A stretch of 57,538 bases of DNA. It comes from an uncultured Candidatus Melainabacteria bacterium (GTDB taxonomy: Bacteria > Cyanobacteriota > Vampirovibrionia > Gastranaerophilales > Gastranaerophilaceae). Under the pieces are notes generated by a model. That model ran no database searches and had not been told where the DNA came from. It worked only from the letters and a program-made list of their open reading frames with translations. The number at the start of each line of letters is the position of its first letter. Position 1 is the first letter of the stretch. The translations under genes were made by a program, and so were the position numbers. The stretch lies in assembly GCA_934747325.1 (NCBI GenBank), contig CAKVGW010000003.1:1-57538 (forward strand), given 5' to 3'. Below are positions 24,240 through 33,046 of the stretch, one piece after another.

Positions 24240-26134
24240 TTTATTTCCTCAATTGCTGTTGTGAGCATTTTATCAATATATTCCACTCTTTTTTGCGCAT
24301 TTATATAATACGTTCCAAGTTTTTCATTTATTTTACTTACACTTTCAAACGTAAATTCGCGCATCATTTTCATTTCATAATCCAAATCAATTCTTTCACT
24401 TGTTGTAATAAAATCAAACAGCGGATTCTGATTTGCAAAATTTGTACTCAAATCTAAATAGTTTACTGAAATCTTTTTCAAAAGCTTTAAAATCTCAGGA
24501 CTAATATTTCTTGCTCTAACCAAGTCATTGTTTAGCGATTTTGTTAGTCTTTGTCCTTCCTGCAATTTGTCGATAGCGGCTTTTAATCCGTCTTTTACGG
24601 TTCTTAAGTGTTCAATTATTGTAGGAATATCATATCTGAATTCGTTTTTTAACTCTCTATCTTCTATTTCTTGAGTATCATTTAAAGCTTCTTCAAGCGT
24701 TAGATTTTCAAAACCGTCAATTTGTGCCCCAATCATTGATGCGTTAATGTATTTTCTATCATTATAAATTTCGGTAAATTCGGTTAATGGTTTTATAAAA
24801 GTTGCATACACAGACTCTGTTGGAATCATATCACCATTTATGCCCTTTACGTAGTATAAAGATGCGTTAAGATTTTCAAGACGTTTTTGTGCCGTTTTTA
24901 TTCGAACTTCCTCATTTTGAGAATTACTCAAAGAATTACAAAAGCTAGTAAAGTCTTTGGCGGTAATTTCCCATTTTTTCTTTTCATTATTATATTGACA
25001 AACCAAATCTTTATAAGCAGAATCTTTGCTGTAACACTGACCTTCAACATAGGCTAAATCTTGTCCGACAATTATTATTCTTGAGCAACCCAATATCCGT
25101 GCGCAATTTAAAGCTGTATAAGAAACCGTACCTTTTGAAGAATATTCCTCAATATCAATATTCGCTAATTTACTCCACCAATTGTTTATAGGCAAATTTT
25201 TTGCAATATGTGAAAAAGTATCTTTGTATTTGAATTGGCGCAAACTATTATTTGCAGTAGGTTCTGTAACAAAATATATGTCTGATAAATCCAAGCCTTG
25301 AATTTGTTTTGATGAATCATAAGCCTCAATTAAACACAAAAAGTCAGGTTTGATTCCGTGTTTATATAAAGTTTTTATCGCAGTTCCGACAACAATTAAA
25401 ACGATATTGTCTCTATATTTTTTTATTGTTTCAATATTCCTGTCCAAACTTGGGCCTGCAGAAACTACAACAGCAGTTTGACCAGCAAATCGGTTTTGAA
25501 ATTCCGCAATCGGTGTTTCATGCACCAGATTAGGTAAATTTTTTATCAAATTTCTTGTTAATCCCCAAAAACGTTCTTTTGTGTATTTTAAATCCAAACC
25601 AAATCGACCTATCATTTGTTGAAGCTCATTTACCAAAGATGCAAAATTCTCACGATTTAACTCTCGATAACTTGTCGTAGAAAGCAAAAGCGGAGAATTT
25701 TTAGTATTGGATTTTTGGTAAATATACTCGCTTACTTGTTCCAAATTGTTTGTAATATACACATTTTTCTTTAAAATATCGTTTGAAAAATCTACTAAAG
25801 TAAATGCTATTTTCATTATATTTAAATCAGGTTCATAAAGAATTACCGCACCTTGAGAATTTAAAGACGCAACTTGAAACAAATAACCTAATCCAAGTCC
25901 ATAAACCAAATGAATTGCAACCGGTGAATTCTCAGCCATCGCAAAAATTCCTTGAGCTTCTCCAAGCGGATTTATGGGATTATGAAGGTATTGATTTTTA
26001 TAAAAAAGATTATACGCGCCATTTTCTTGTTTGAGTTCTGGAACATCGGTCGGAATGTATGTCAAAAGTTCTCGAGCTAATGTTTCATTTTTTTGCGCAA
26101 GCGCGTTTATGTTTTTTTGAAAAATATTGTTCAT
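24236..26134 (-). CDS. DUF115 / motility-accessory-factor-like glycosyltransferase
   Basis: A 632-residue protein with the central DUF115 (MptE-like, Maf) domain: 'TAVVVSAGPSLDRNIETI' (about residues 219-236), 'IVVGTAIKTLYKHGIKPDFL' and 'CSRIIIVGQDLAYVEG'. Members in flagellated bacteria transfer nonulosonic acids such as pseudaminic acid to flagellin; archaeal relatives are pterin pyrophosphokinases. The flanking N- and C-terminal parts match the larger Maf layout, with a helical C-terminal tail. No flagellin gene is in the window, but a neuB-like nonulosonate synthase lies at 33046, so a surface glycosylation role is possible. It follows a secreted unknown by 13 bases and overlaps dtd. Confidence 0.8.
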   Translation of the reverse strand: MNNIFQKNINALAQKNETLARELLTYIPTDVPELKQENGAYNLFYKNQYLHNPINPLGEAQGIFAMAENSPVAIHLVYGLGLGYLFQVASLNSQGAVILYEPDLNIMKIAFTLVDFSNDILKKNVYITNNLEQVSEYIYQKSNTKNSPLLLSTTSYRELNRENFASLVNELQQMIGRFGLDLKYTKERFWGLTRNLIKNLPNLVHETPIAEFQNRFAGQTAVVVSAGPSLDRNIETIKKYRDNIVLIVVGTAIKTLYKHGIKPDFLCLIEAYDSSKQIQGLDLSDIYFVTEPTANNSLRQFKYKDTFSHIAKNLPINNWWSKLANIDIEEYSSKGTVSYTALNCARILGCSRIIIVGQDLAYVEGQCYSKDSAYKDLVCQYNNEKKKWEITAKDFTSFCNSLSNSQNEEVRIKTAQKRLENLNASLYYVKGINGDMIPTESVYATFIKPLTEFTEIYNDRKYINASMIGAQIDGFENLTLEEALNDTQEIEDRELKNEFRYDIPTIIEHLRTVKDGLKAAIDKLQEGQRLTKSLNNDLVRARNISPEILKLLKKISVNYLDLSTNFANQNPLFDFITTSERIDLDYEMKMMREFTFESVSKINEKLGTYYINAQKRVEYIDKMLTTAIEEIK

Positions 26135-26147
26135 GTTGTCTTTCTAC

Positions 26148-26534
26148 TTATTTTGACAATTCATAAATATATTTGGGCGTTATTGAAAAAGAAGTCCCAA
26201 AACCTTTTTTATCCGGTATAAAAGCAATTGGAACAACTAATTTTTGCCCACAAGCATCAACTGTCCATTCTTCAATCCAAGTACTACTTGCAAATCGCTG
26301 TCCTTTATATATTTTATTATATTTGGGCATTGTTTTTAATTCGGTATTAATTACTTGGAATTTATTACAATTTGATTTTACCATTGCAGAAGCTGTATAA
26401 ACAGTACTTAAAGTATCTGCTTGTAATCTGTTGTCGGCAATAGAGGAGCCTGGCAATCTATCATTATTTGCAAAAACTGCAATCCCTGATAAAAATAGTA
26501 TTAGCAAAATTATACTTGTTTTTGTATTATGCAT
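26148..26534 (-). CDS. Secreted protein of unknown function
   Basis: A 128-residue protein with a clear signal peptide ('TSIILLILFLSGIAVFA', cleavage about residue 22). The mature part has two cysteines, in 'VKSNCNKF' and 'VDACGQKLVVPI', likely a disulfide, plus a compact beta-rich end ('KKGFGTSFSITPKYIY'). I do not recognise a family. Its start codon lies inside the last codons of rlmN (overlap of eight bases), so it is translated from the same mRNA. The gene sits oddly between an RNA methyltransferase and a DUF115 protein. Confidence 0.65.
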   Translation of the reverse strand: MHNTKTSIILLILFLSGIAVFANNDRLPGSSIADNRLQADTLSTVYTASAMVKSNCNKFQVINTELKTMPKYNKIYKGQRFASSTWIEEWTVDACGQKLVVPIAFIPDKKGFGTSFSITPKYIYELSK

Positions 26535-27552
26535 AATTTTTTTCCTTTCCTCTCAACTGCCCGCAAGCTGCATCAATATCCGCGCCGCGTTCCAATCTTA
26601 CCGTAACTTTTTTACCGGAATGTTCCAGCAAATACTTAAACTTCATAATATCGCCATTTGAAGGTTTTTTATAATCATTTTCAATTACCGAGTTATATGG
26701 AATTAAATTTACATTACATTTCAAATCTTTTAAAAAGTACGCCAATTCTTTTGCAACAGGTTGGGTATCATTAAATTTGTGTATCAAAATATATTCAATA
26801 GTAATTCTACGTCCTGTTTTTTCAACATAATTTAAAAGCGCCTTCTTGAGTTCAGGAAGTGGATACCTGTTTTCTATCGGCATAATTTCTTTTCTTAAAT
26901 CATGCGTTGGTGCGTGCAAAGAAATAGCCAAAGTAGATTGTAAACTTAAATCTGCTAAACGATTTATCCCCGGAATAATTCCACTTGTAGAAATTGTAAT
27001 TCGTCTTGCACCGATTTGAAAATCATCGTTAAATATTTCTAACGCTTTTAATACGTTATCAAGGTTTAAAAGCGGTTCACCTTGTCCCATAAATACAATG
27101 TTTGTAACCTTCAAGCCCGTATCACGCTGAATTGTCAAAACTTGCTCTATAATTTCTTTGTAAGTTAAATTACGTTTAAATCCGCCTTTTCCTGTTGCAC
27201 AAAAAGAACAATTTACGGCGCAACCTACTTGAGAACTTACGCAAGCCGTCAAATTGGCTCGATTATCAAACCTCATAAGAACAGTTTCAACGCATTCTCC
27301 ATCGGGATATTCAACCAAATACTTTATAGTGCCATCTTTGCTGACTTGTTTAACTTTGATTTTTGTATCCGTAACTGTCGCAACCTTTTTCAATTCTTCT
27401 CTAAAATCTTTAGACAAATTTGTCATTTCATCAATAGATGAAACAGATTTTGAATAAATCCAATTGTGTATTTGTTTTGCTCGAAATTTTGTCGCATTCA
27501 TCTCTGCCATCAGACTTTCAAGCTCTTCCAATTTCATGCCTGCTAAAATCAT
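26527..27552 (-). CDS. rlmN: 23S rRNA A2503 / tRNA A37 C2-methyltransferase
   Basis: Radical SAM enzyme that methylates C2 of A2503 in 23S rRNA and A37 of some tRNAs. The 4Fe-4S cluster cysteines are at 111, 115 and 118 in 'GCAVNCSFCATGKGGFKR'. 'IVFMGQGEPLLN' is the SAM-binding GEP-type motif. The C-terminal 'GADIDAACGQLRGK' carries the Cys that takes part in the methyl transfer through a methyl-Cys intermediate. Residue 6 is an alternative Met start. The start overlaps the stop of the upstream ykgJ-like gene (TAATG), and the 3' end overlaps the next gene, so the operon is tightly coupled. Confidence 0.97.
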   Translation of the reverse strand: MILAGMKLEELESLMAEMNATKFRAKQIHNWIYSKSVSSIDEMTNLSKDFREELKKVATVTDTKIKVKQVSKDGTIKYLVEYPDGECVETVLMRFDNRANLTACVSSQVGCAVNCSFCATGKGGFKRNLTYKEIIEQVLTIQRDTGLKVTNIVFMGQGEPLLNLDNVLKALEIFNDDFQIGARRITISTSGIIPGINRLADLSLQSTLAISLHAPTHDLRKEIMPIENRYPLPELKKALLNYVEKTGRRITIEYILIHKFNDTQPVAKELAYFLKDLKCNVNLIPYNSVIENDYKKPSNGDIMKFKYLLEHSGKKVTVRLERGADIDAACGQLRGKEKNYA

Positions 27553-28313
27553 TATTGTAGTTTTTCCTTATAAAATTCTATAATATCGACTTTTGCCTTC
27601 AATAACATTGCTTCATGCGCAATTTCGTTTTTCCAATCATTGAACGAACATTTTGAAGGAAGTAATTTGAGTGGATTATGAGGAAAATCTTTGCAGATAT
27701 CAGGTCTGTTTTCATAATCAGAACAAAGATTTCCGGAAAGCTTTGGACAATAATAGTAATAAATTTTATCTTCTTCTACTACTTTATTCAAAAGCTCGAA
27801 ATATTCAGGATTAGCATTTCTTGCATCTTCTTCCGATTCATAAGGGACAAATACAGAGACAAAATCTTGTGAAAATTTGTCGCCTCGCATTGCCCTTTGT
27901 TTAAGTTGTGCGTAAGAATATTCGCTGGTTGCGAGTTTACAGCAAGAAGCACACTGATTACAAGAATAGTTGTTTTTCTTATCCATCATGTTTTTATAAA
28001 CAATTTTAAGCTTTTGCTTATAATCTCCAGACAAAAACGTTAAAATCTTTAGTTGCCAATCTCTATATTCACAATTCATCGGATAAGGTGTAAAAATATC
28101 TTTTTTTTCAATTTTGCAATCCTTAACCGTGCATTTTTCGCAAGGATTTTCCGGCTTGAATTGATTTACTTCTCGTCTGATTATCTCTGCTGCCTCGATA
28201 AAAATTTGTTCGTAATTATCTTTTAGGTTATCAAACTGAGAATTTAGCGAATTATCTTGTGGCTTTTTCGCATTATTAAATGCTTGTGAATTTGTAGAAA
28301 AAAAATTATCCAT
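27552..28313 (-). CDS. YkgJ-type cysteine-cluster (zinc/iron-chelating) protein
   Basis: A 253-residue cytosolic protein of the YkgJ cysteine-cluster family. It has 'CNQCASCCK' (about 117-125), followed by 'YYYCPKLSGNLCSDYENRP' and 'ICKDFPHNPLKL', the usual Cys pattern thought to bind Zn or an Fe-S cluster. An extra N-terminal cluster 'CEKCTVKDCKIEKK' adds more cysteines than usual. No enzymatic activity is established for the family. I start at ATG 28313, not at the longer in-frame start 28349, because 28321-28349 holds a good promoter. That promoter leaves a seven-base gap, giving a nearly leaderless mRNA. It is the first gene of the rlmN-dtd operon. Confidence 0.8.
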   Translation of the reverse strand: MDNFFSTNSQAFNNAKKPQDNSLNSQFDNLKDNYEQIFIEAAEIIRREVNQFKPENPCEKCTVKDCKIEKKDIFTPYPMNCEYRDWQLKILTFLSGDYKQKLKIVYKNMMDKKNNYSCNQCASCCKLATSEYSYAQLKQRAMRGDKFSQDFVSVFVPYESEEDARNANPEYFELLNKVVEEDKIYYYYCPKLSGNLCSDYENRPDICKDFPHNPLKLLPSKCSFNDWKNEIAHEAMLLKAKVDIIEFYKEKLQ

Positions 28314-28320
28314 ACAAAGA

Positions 28321-28349
28321 ATAGTAGCACAAATTGCCGACTTGGACAA
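28321..28349 (-). promoter_or_regulatory. Promoter of the ykgJ-rlmN-dtd operon
   Basis: Minus strand TTGTCC (28349-28344), a 17-base spacer, TACTAT (28326-28321). ATG 28313 lies seven bases after the -10 box and no Shine-Dalgarno is present, so the transcript should be leaderless. Confidence 0.65.
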
Positions 28350-28430
28350 TGTTAATAAGCGTTAAACAGATAAAATAATATAACGCGAGGCAATGCCGAG
28401 CCATACAACTACTTTCTATTGAATGGAAAG

Positions 28431-28545
28431 TGGAAAATTGAAAATGGAAAATTATTTTAAGTATTACAAAAATATAATTAGTTTGATAATTGAACGTATT
28501 AACTTACAAAAATTTTAATACAATTATCCATTTTCAATTTTCCAT
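28431..28545. repeat. AT-rich inverted repeat upstream of the superoxide reductase gene
   Basis: Arms at about 28431-28454 and 28522-28545 share GGAAAATTGAAAATGGA and its complement over about 24 bases. It is the main content of the 284-base gap between the divergent ykgJ-like and superoxide reductase genes. It could be a small mobile palindrome or a regulatory structure for the downstream gene. Confidence 0.55.
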
Positions 28546-28597
28546 TTATAAACAATTCTTCCAAACAACGAAGGCGTATCTAAAGAAAGGATAAATC

Positions 28598-28990
28598 ATG
28601 TCTACCGAAAAATTACAATTATACAAATGTGAGATTTGCGGAAATCTTGTGCAAGTTATTTTAAACGGCGCAGGCGAACTTGTTTGTTGCGGTCAACCGA
28701 TGAAATTACAAATTCCGCAACACGATAAATCAGAGTTAGGTGAAAAACACGCACCTAAAACGGAATTTAGAGATAATAAAAAGTTTGTTCAGGTAATAAC
28801 TCATCCAATGAAACCGGAACATTACATTCAATTTATAGAAGTTTTAGATAAAGACAATAAAGAAGTTCACATAAAATATCTTCATCCGGAAGAAACACCT
28901 GAAATAGACGTAAGTTATACCGCTGATAATATTGAAGCAATTGAATTTTGTAATATACACGGTTTGTGGGGAGAAGATAGAAATGATTAG
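28598..28990 (+). CDS. dfx: Desulfoferrodoxin-type superoxide reductase
   Basis: Reduces superoxide to hydrogen peroxide without producing oxygen, an anaerobe defence. At 130 residues it is the two-iron form. The N-terminal desulforedoxin domain has four iron ligands, Cys11, Cys14, Cys30 and Cys31. The catalytic centre II has 'GEKHAPK' with Glu49, Lys50 and His51, then His69, His75, Cys118 and His121 ('CNIHG'), the His4Cys site. The ribosome site is AAAGGA. The stop codon overlaps the ferritin start, so both are made from one mRNA. Confidence 0.96.
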   Translation: MSTEKLQLYKCEICGNLVQVILNGAGELVCCGQPMKLQIPQHDKSELGEKHAPKTEFRDNKKFVQVITHPMKPEHYIQFIEVLDKDNKEVHIKYLHPEETPEIDVSYTADNIEAIEFCNIHGLWGEDRND

Positions 28991-29474
28991 TAATGCAATA
29001 AACAGTATCATTAATGAACAAATTAACAAAGAATTTTATTCAGGGTATTTGTATCTTTCAATGTCAGCATATCTTAGAGAACTTGGACTTTTCGGGTTTG
29101 CATCTTGGACTAAACATCAAGCAAAAGAAGAAGTCGAACACGGTTTAAAGCTGTTTGATTATTTGATAGAAAGAAATAGTTTTGTTACATTGAAACAAAT
29201 TAAAACACCTGAATTTGAGTTTAACGGTATAACCTCAATTTTTAATCATATTTATGACCACGAAAAATGTATTACTGCATCTGTTATGAAAATCGCCAAA
29301 ACAGCCGAAGAAGAATGTGATAGAACAACTTTAGCATTCATTGACTGGTTTATAACAGAACAAATTCAAGAAGAACAGACCGTTAAAGATATCATTAAAC
29401 GGCTAGAACTCTTTGGAGATGATAAAACATCTTTATTCCTTATGGACAAAGAACTTGGTGAAAGAGCCAAATAA
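28983..29474 (+). CDS. ftnA: Bacterial non-haem ferritin
   Basis: Iron-storage protein, 163 residues. I start at ATG 28983, preceded by GGAG and overlapping the superoxide reductase stop. A longer in-frame start at 28932 would run through that gene and is rejected. Ferroxidase residues are at the expected places relative to E. coli FtnA: Glu17, Glu50, His53, Glu94, Glu126, Gln127 and Glu130. The four-helix bundle signature 'FASWTKHQAKEEVEHGLKLF' is intact. Coupling to superoxide reductase makes functional sense, since it stores iron and limits Fenton chemistry after peroxide release. Confidence 0.96.
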   Translation: MISNAINSIINEQINKEFYSGYLYLSMSAYLRELGLFGFASWTKHQAKEEVEHGLKLFDYLIERNSFVTLKQIKTPEFEFNGITSIFNHIYDHEKCITASVMKIAKTAEEECDRTTLAFIDWFITEQIQEEQTVKDIIKRLELFGDDKTSLFLMDKELGERAK

Positions 29475-29480
29475 TAGCTA

Positions 29481-29508
29481 AAAATAGGGTGGAGATTCAC
29501 CCTATTTT
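29481..29508. terminator. Bidirectional terminator between ferritin and the M41-like gene
   Basis: 11-bp arms AAAATAGGGTG / CACCCTATTTT (29481-29491 / 29498-29508) around a six-base loop. The right arm covers the last codons of the minus-strand M41-like gene, so that gene's end is built into the terminator. Confidence 0.75.
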
Positions 29509-32465
29509 AGTTTTCCATATATTTTACCTTTTTTAGTTGCTTTGATGATATCCATAACCATTTCGCTTAAAATTTCGAATTCTTCCTTTTTACTTTCAGG
29601 TTGTGAAGTTTTCCATAACGCCAGTGTTGCTCTAAAGTCATCACCATCTATCATACAATCATCTGTGCCGATTAGTTTTGAATACTTATCAGTAAACCAT
29701 TCATTGAAACCTTTGTATGTATCGGTAATCAAATCAGATACAGTTTGTGCGTTTTTAAGAATAACTTCCATATCGTTATAAACATTCTCATAATATTTGC
29801 CTGATTTTATACCCGCAGCATTTGAAATTTTTCCTGTATTATGTCCAAAGCCATAGTATTCAACACCACTTTTTGCAGCTGAAGTTGCTTGTGCTAAATC
29901 TTGACCAATTCCACTTGAACCATCCATATCAAAGAACATTTTTTCACAAGAATAACCACCATAAGCACAAACTATGCTTGTAAATAATGCTTCAAACGGA
30001 AAATCCGTATTATCTTTTCTACCTTCAAATACAGCACCTAAAAAACTTCCTCTAGGATCAAGTGTTATAAAATTGACATCTCTAAATTGATGCCAAGGTT
30101 GACCTTTTTCTTTTAGGATATCGCCCATTACTTCCAAATTCACTGCGTGACCACATTCGTGCGATGTTGTTGCACGCTTGTTGAATTCAGGCATTTCAGG
30201 GCGTGAAGTTCTTCCAGTTGAAATTTGTAGATATGATTCAATAAAATCACCCATAGTTGCTTTATTTTTTCCTCTTTCAGCAGTGATTTGTTTTGCTTTA
30301 TCTATCATAGTTTTAATTTCAACAAAAGACATATATTCAGTTAACTTGACCAACTTTTGAATTAATCTGTCTTTTTCTTCAGTATCTCCTGCTTCAAGTT
30401 GAATATCACATTCTTTTAAACGATTTGTGATAATTTCTTTTCTTGATGCTTTATTGAAAGCAGGTGAGTCAATAGAAATGTTCTGATTGAATCCTCTTGC
30501 TACTGTAGGAATTAATTGAGCATAATCTTCTTCGGTTGAACCTATAACTAAAATGTTAAGTTTTTCAGCTTCTGCTCTAGACATTTCTTTTTCCATTTGT
30601 GCCATTGCTTGTTTATAACCGGCATGATAATAACCTGAGAATGCAAAATCTTCAAAATTGTTAATAAATAAAATTGCAGTTTTGTTTTCATTTTGCTCTG
30701 CAGCTTTTTTTATTTCTGAAAAAATTCTATGCATTTCTACCGCAGGAGCATTTTTAATACCATTTTCATCTTCAAAAACTGTTGCATAATCAGCTGAGGC
30801 AATTTCCATATAAGGGACTTTTGCTTCTCCTGCTAAAGCTTGAGCTGTGTATCTTTTACCGGAACCTGCTTCTTCATCTTGAGAGTACATTATGTAGCCG
30901 CGAGTACCGATTTTTCCGGTTTTGATTTGTCTTACTATTGCTTCAAGATCTTTTTTTACAGTTTCTTTACCATAAAGAGAGCTGAAATCCTTACCAGTAT
31001 CATAGATTATACTGCTGCTATCAGCGTCTTTATTAAATAAATCTTTTGCAATTGATGCGAATTCATCTACATTTTTTATATTAATTCTTTTTTTGGAATC
31101 TCCATAGTAAGAAGAAATTCTTTTCATTAAATCAACTGCTTTATCAGGGAATGTGCCTTCAATTTTGTCGGCATAAAATACTGCTTTATCCCTGGCTTCT
31201 TTTGTAAATGGTGTTTTTATATCTTTTGTTAATTGTTTTTCTGTTGCTAATACTTTTTGGGCTTCAAAAGTATGCATAGGAGGTATAGAATAATTAATGT
31301 AATCAGAATACAATTTTTTTACTGTTGAATCTTTTTGAGCTTGATAGTATGCATCTTTATTTTGGAAAAATATAAAATGCACATTGTCTTTAACGACTTT
31401 TGGTAAGGCGAAAATTTCAACAGGCAAACTAATTTCGCCATTCTCATCCACGGTAGAATTTTGTACTAAAGAATCAATATTCACCATAAAAATCTTATGC
31501 TTATCAGGTTCCGCTTCTTGTATAGATTGTATTTCATCTATTAGAGCTTTTGGTTGTATTGTATCTGCAATCAGATAAGGTAGTGTGTTATCAGAATTAA
31601 AATTACCATGTTTTTTTGCATCAATTGTATGCACTAAACTGGCTTGAAGCCTATCACCTTCGGTTTTATCATTATAAGTTACAAATAAATTAGAGCCTAA
31701 CGCTAACTTGTTCCAAACATCAATGGCTTTTGCATCATAGTGTTTTAAATGTTGATCTATAATATCTTGGCTGTCTTTATAGTAAGTAAGAGCTTGAAAG
31801 TTTTTTATGAAATCGCTAGTATATTCTACTCCGGAAAAACTATTAACATTGAATGCTGTTCCAAGCAAAACATAGGCATCTAAATTTTTTATTTTTTCTT
31901 GTGTGGTTTTTAATTCTTTTTTTAAGTCTTCCGAAAAATCAATATCTCTTTCTTTTCCTTTAATCTCTTTATTTACTGGTAAAGCGTTCAAATATTCATC
32001 ATTTTCTTCTTTGAACCCATTTACAATTTCCATAAAATAATCAAAATTATTTTCAGATGATAACATATTCTTATCTGCAGATTTATTTGCTAATTTATTT
32101 AACGTAGAAATAGAAGCAATTTGTCCGGAGGAAAGTAATTCCGGTTGATTTTCATTTATGTATTTAATATTATCTTCTGTTTCGTTAATTGAAGCTGCTA
32201 TAATATGATATGGTGTAATTTCATCATGTCCCATATCAATAGCAATCTTTTTAGCTCTATTGATTAATTGTTTCGCATCTTCACCAAATTTAAATTCATC
32301 TTCGATTTTGCCTTTAAAATTTATATAGCTTCTTGGCACGCCGGAAGTAAATACTTCCGTAGGATTACTACTAGTAGTAATCGGATTTGTAGTAATGTTG
32401 CTTTGTTTTTCACTTTTCTTAACACTAAAATGGTTTAAACCGTTGATTGGACTAATCTTTAACAC
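29502..32465 (-). CDS. Large FtsH/M41-like metallopeptidase with ClpN-like domain and degenerate ATPase
   Basis: A 987-residue protein without a signal peptide or membrane segment. Residues 1-55 form a polar tail beginning 'MLKISPINGLNHFSVKK' and ending 'YINFKGK'. Residues about 55-110 resemble the ClpA/ClpC N domain ('FKFGEDAKQLINRAKKIA', 'GHDEITPYHIIAASI'). The middle (about 190-480) has an AAA-like but unmatched region. An FtsH-like AAA+ module (about 490-740) has Walker A 'EEAGSGKRYTA' but a Walker B of 'AILFINNFED', where the usual acidic pair is Asn-Asn. The C-terminal M41 peptidase keeps 'HECGH' (769-773) and the third zinc ligand Asp856 in 'GIGQDLAQAT'. It is probably a soluble zinc peptidase with impaired ATP hydrolysis. 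Monocistronic. Confidence 0.75.
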   Translation of the reverse strand: MLKISPINGLNHFSVKKSEKQSNITTNPITTSSNPTEVFTSGVPRSYINFKGKIEDEFKFGEDAKQLINRAKKIAIDMGHDEITPYHIIAASINETEDNIKYINENQPELLSSGQIASISTLNKLANKSADKNMLSSENNFDYFMEIVNGFKEENDEYLNALPVNKEIKGKERDIDFSEDLKKELKTTQEKIKNLDAYVLLGTAFNVNSFSGVEYTSDFIKNFQALTYYKDSQDIIDQHLKHYDAKAIDVWNKLALGSNLFVTYNDKTEGDRLQASLVHTIDAKKHGNFNSDNTLPYLIADTIQPKALIDEIQSIQEAEPDKHKIFMVNIDSLVQNSTVDENGEISLPVEIFALPKVVKDNVHFIFFQNKDAYYQAQKDSTVKKLYSDYINYSIPPMHTFEAQKVLATEKQLTKDIKTPFTKEARDKAVFYADKIEGTFPDKAVDLMKRISSYYGDSKKRINIKNVDEFASIAKDLFNKDADSSSIIYDTGKDFSSLYGKETVKKDLEAIVRQIKTGKIGTRGYIMYSQDEEAGSGKRYTAQALAGEAKVPYMEIASADYATVFEDENGIKNAPAVEMHRIFSEIKKAAEQNENKTAILFINNFEDFAFSGYYHAGYKQAMAQMEKEMSRAEAEKLNILVIGSTEEDYAQLIPTVARGFNQNISIDSPAFNKASRKEIITNRLKECDIQLEAGDTEEKDRLIQKLVKLTEYMSFVEIKTMIDKAKQITAERGKNKATMGDFIESYLQISTGRTSRPEMPEFNKRATTSHECGHAVNLEVMGDILKEKGQPWHQFRDVNFITLDPRGSFLGAVFEGRKDNTDFPFEALFTSIVCAYGGYSCEKMFFDMDGSSGIGQDLAQATSAAKSGVEYYGFGHNTGKISNAAGIKSGKYYENVYNDMEVILKNAQTVSDLITDTYKGFNEWFTDKYSKLIGTDDCMIDGDDFRATLALWKTSQPESKKEEFEILSEMVMDIIKATKKGKIYGKLK

Positions 32466-32563
32466 AAATATTCTCCTTAATACATATCATGTTAAAACGG
32501 GTAAAAATTAATTTTGCTAGTAACTTAATATAAATTTACATTTCTATTCTTATAACAAAGTGC

Positions 32564-33046
32564 TTAAGAATTCACCAAACAATCCACAATTTCTCTAAAA
32601 GCGCCATTTCCTCCATGCGCAGTTGTTATTTGTATTCCTTCAATAGCTTTTACTTGATTAACAGCGTCAGGAACAGTGATTGCGTATTTTGCAAATTTTA
32701 GTGATTCCAAGTCGTTTATATCATCGCCAATATAAACAAACTCATCTTCTTTTAAGTTATATCTTTCAATGATTGATTTGATTACATCAATCTTAACTCT
32801 TATATCTTGATGAACTTCTTCAACTTTAAATTTTTTTGCAATAATTTCTATAGCAGAATTTTTTTCGCCTGAAACAATGCCAATATGATAACCGTTTTTT
32901 CTTAATATAGAAAACGCCATCACATCTTTGAAATTAAGCTTTCTTGTCATTTCGCCTTTAGAATCTATATAGACGCAATTATCCGTTACAATCCCATCAA
33001 AATCAGTGATTACAAATTTTATTGTATCAGGTAAATTTAAAGCCAT
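32564..33046 (-). CDS. KdsC/NeuB-associated HAD phosphatase
   Basis: A 160-residue HAD-superfamily phosphatase of the capless C0 type, like KdsC (Kdo-8-phosphate phosphatase) and related nonulosonate-9-phosphate phosphatases. The nucleophile motif is 'FVITDFDGIVTDN' (Asp15, Asp17). 'GIVSGEKNSA' and 'VYIGDDINDLESLKFA' supply motifs II and IV. Length and fold fit a homotetramer. It overlaps the end of the neuB-like gene by one base (TAATG), so the two probably act consecutively: condensation with phosphoenolpyruvate, then dephosphorylation. Kdo or sialic-type substrate cannot be told apart from sequence alone. Confidence 0.88.
   Translation of the reverse strand: MALNLPDTIKFVITDFDGIVTDNCVYIDSKGEMTRKLNFKDVMAFSILRKNGYHIGIVSGEKNSAIEIIAKKFKVEEVHQDIRVKIDVIKSIIERYNLKEDEFVYIGDDINDLESLKFAKYAITVPDAVNQVKAIEGIQITTAHGGNGAFREIVDCLVNS

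Noticed and set aside
28314..28349. Upstream extension of the ykgJ-like gene
   Set aside because: The segment contains a good -35/-10 pair with 17-base spacing.
28932..28982. Upstream extension of ferritin
   Set aside because: It lies wholly inside the superoxide reductase gene in another frame; ATG 28983 aligns with known ferritin starts.
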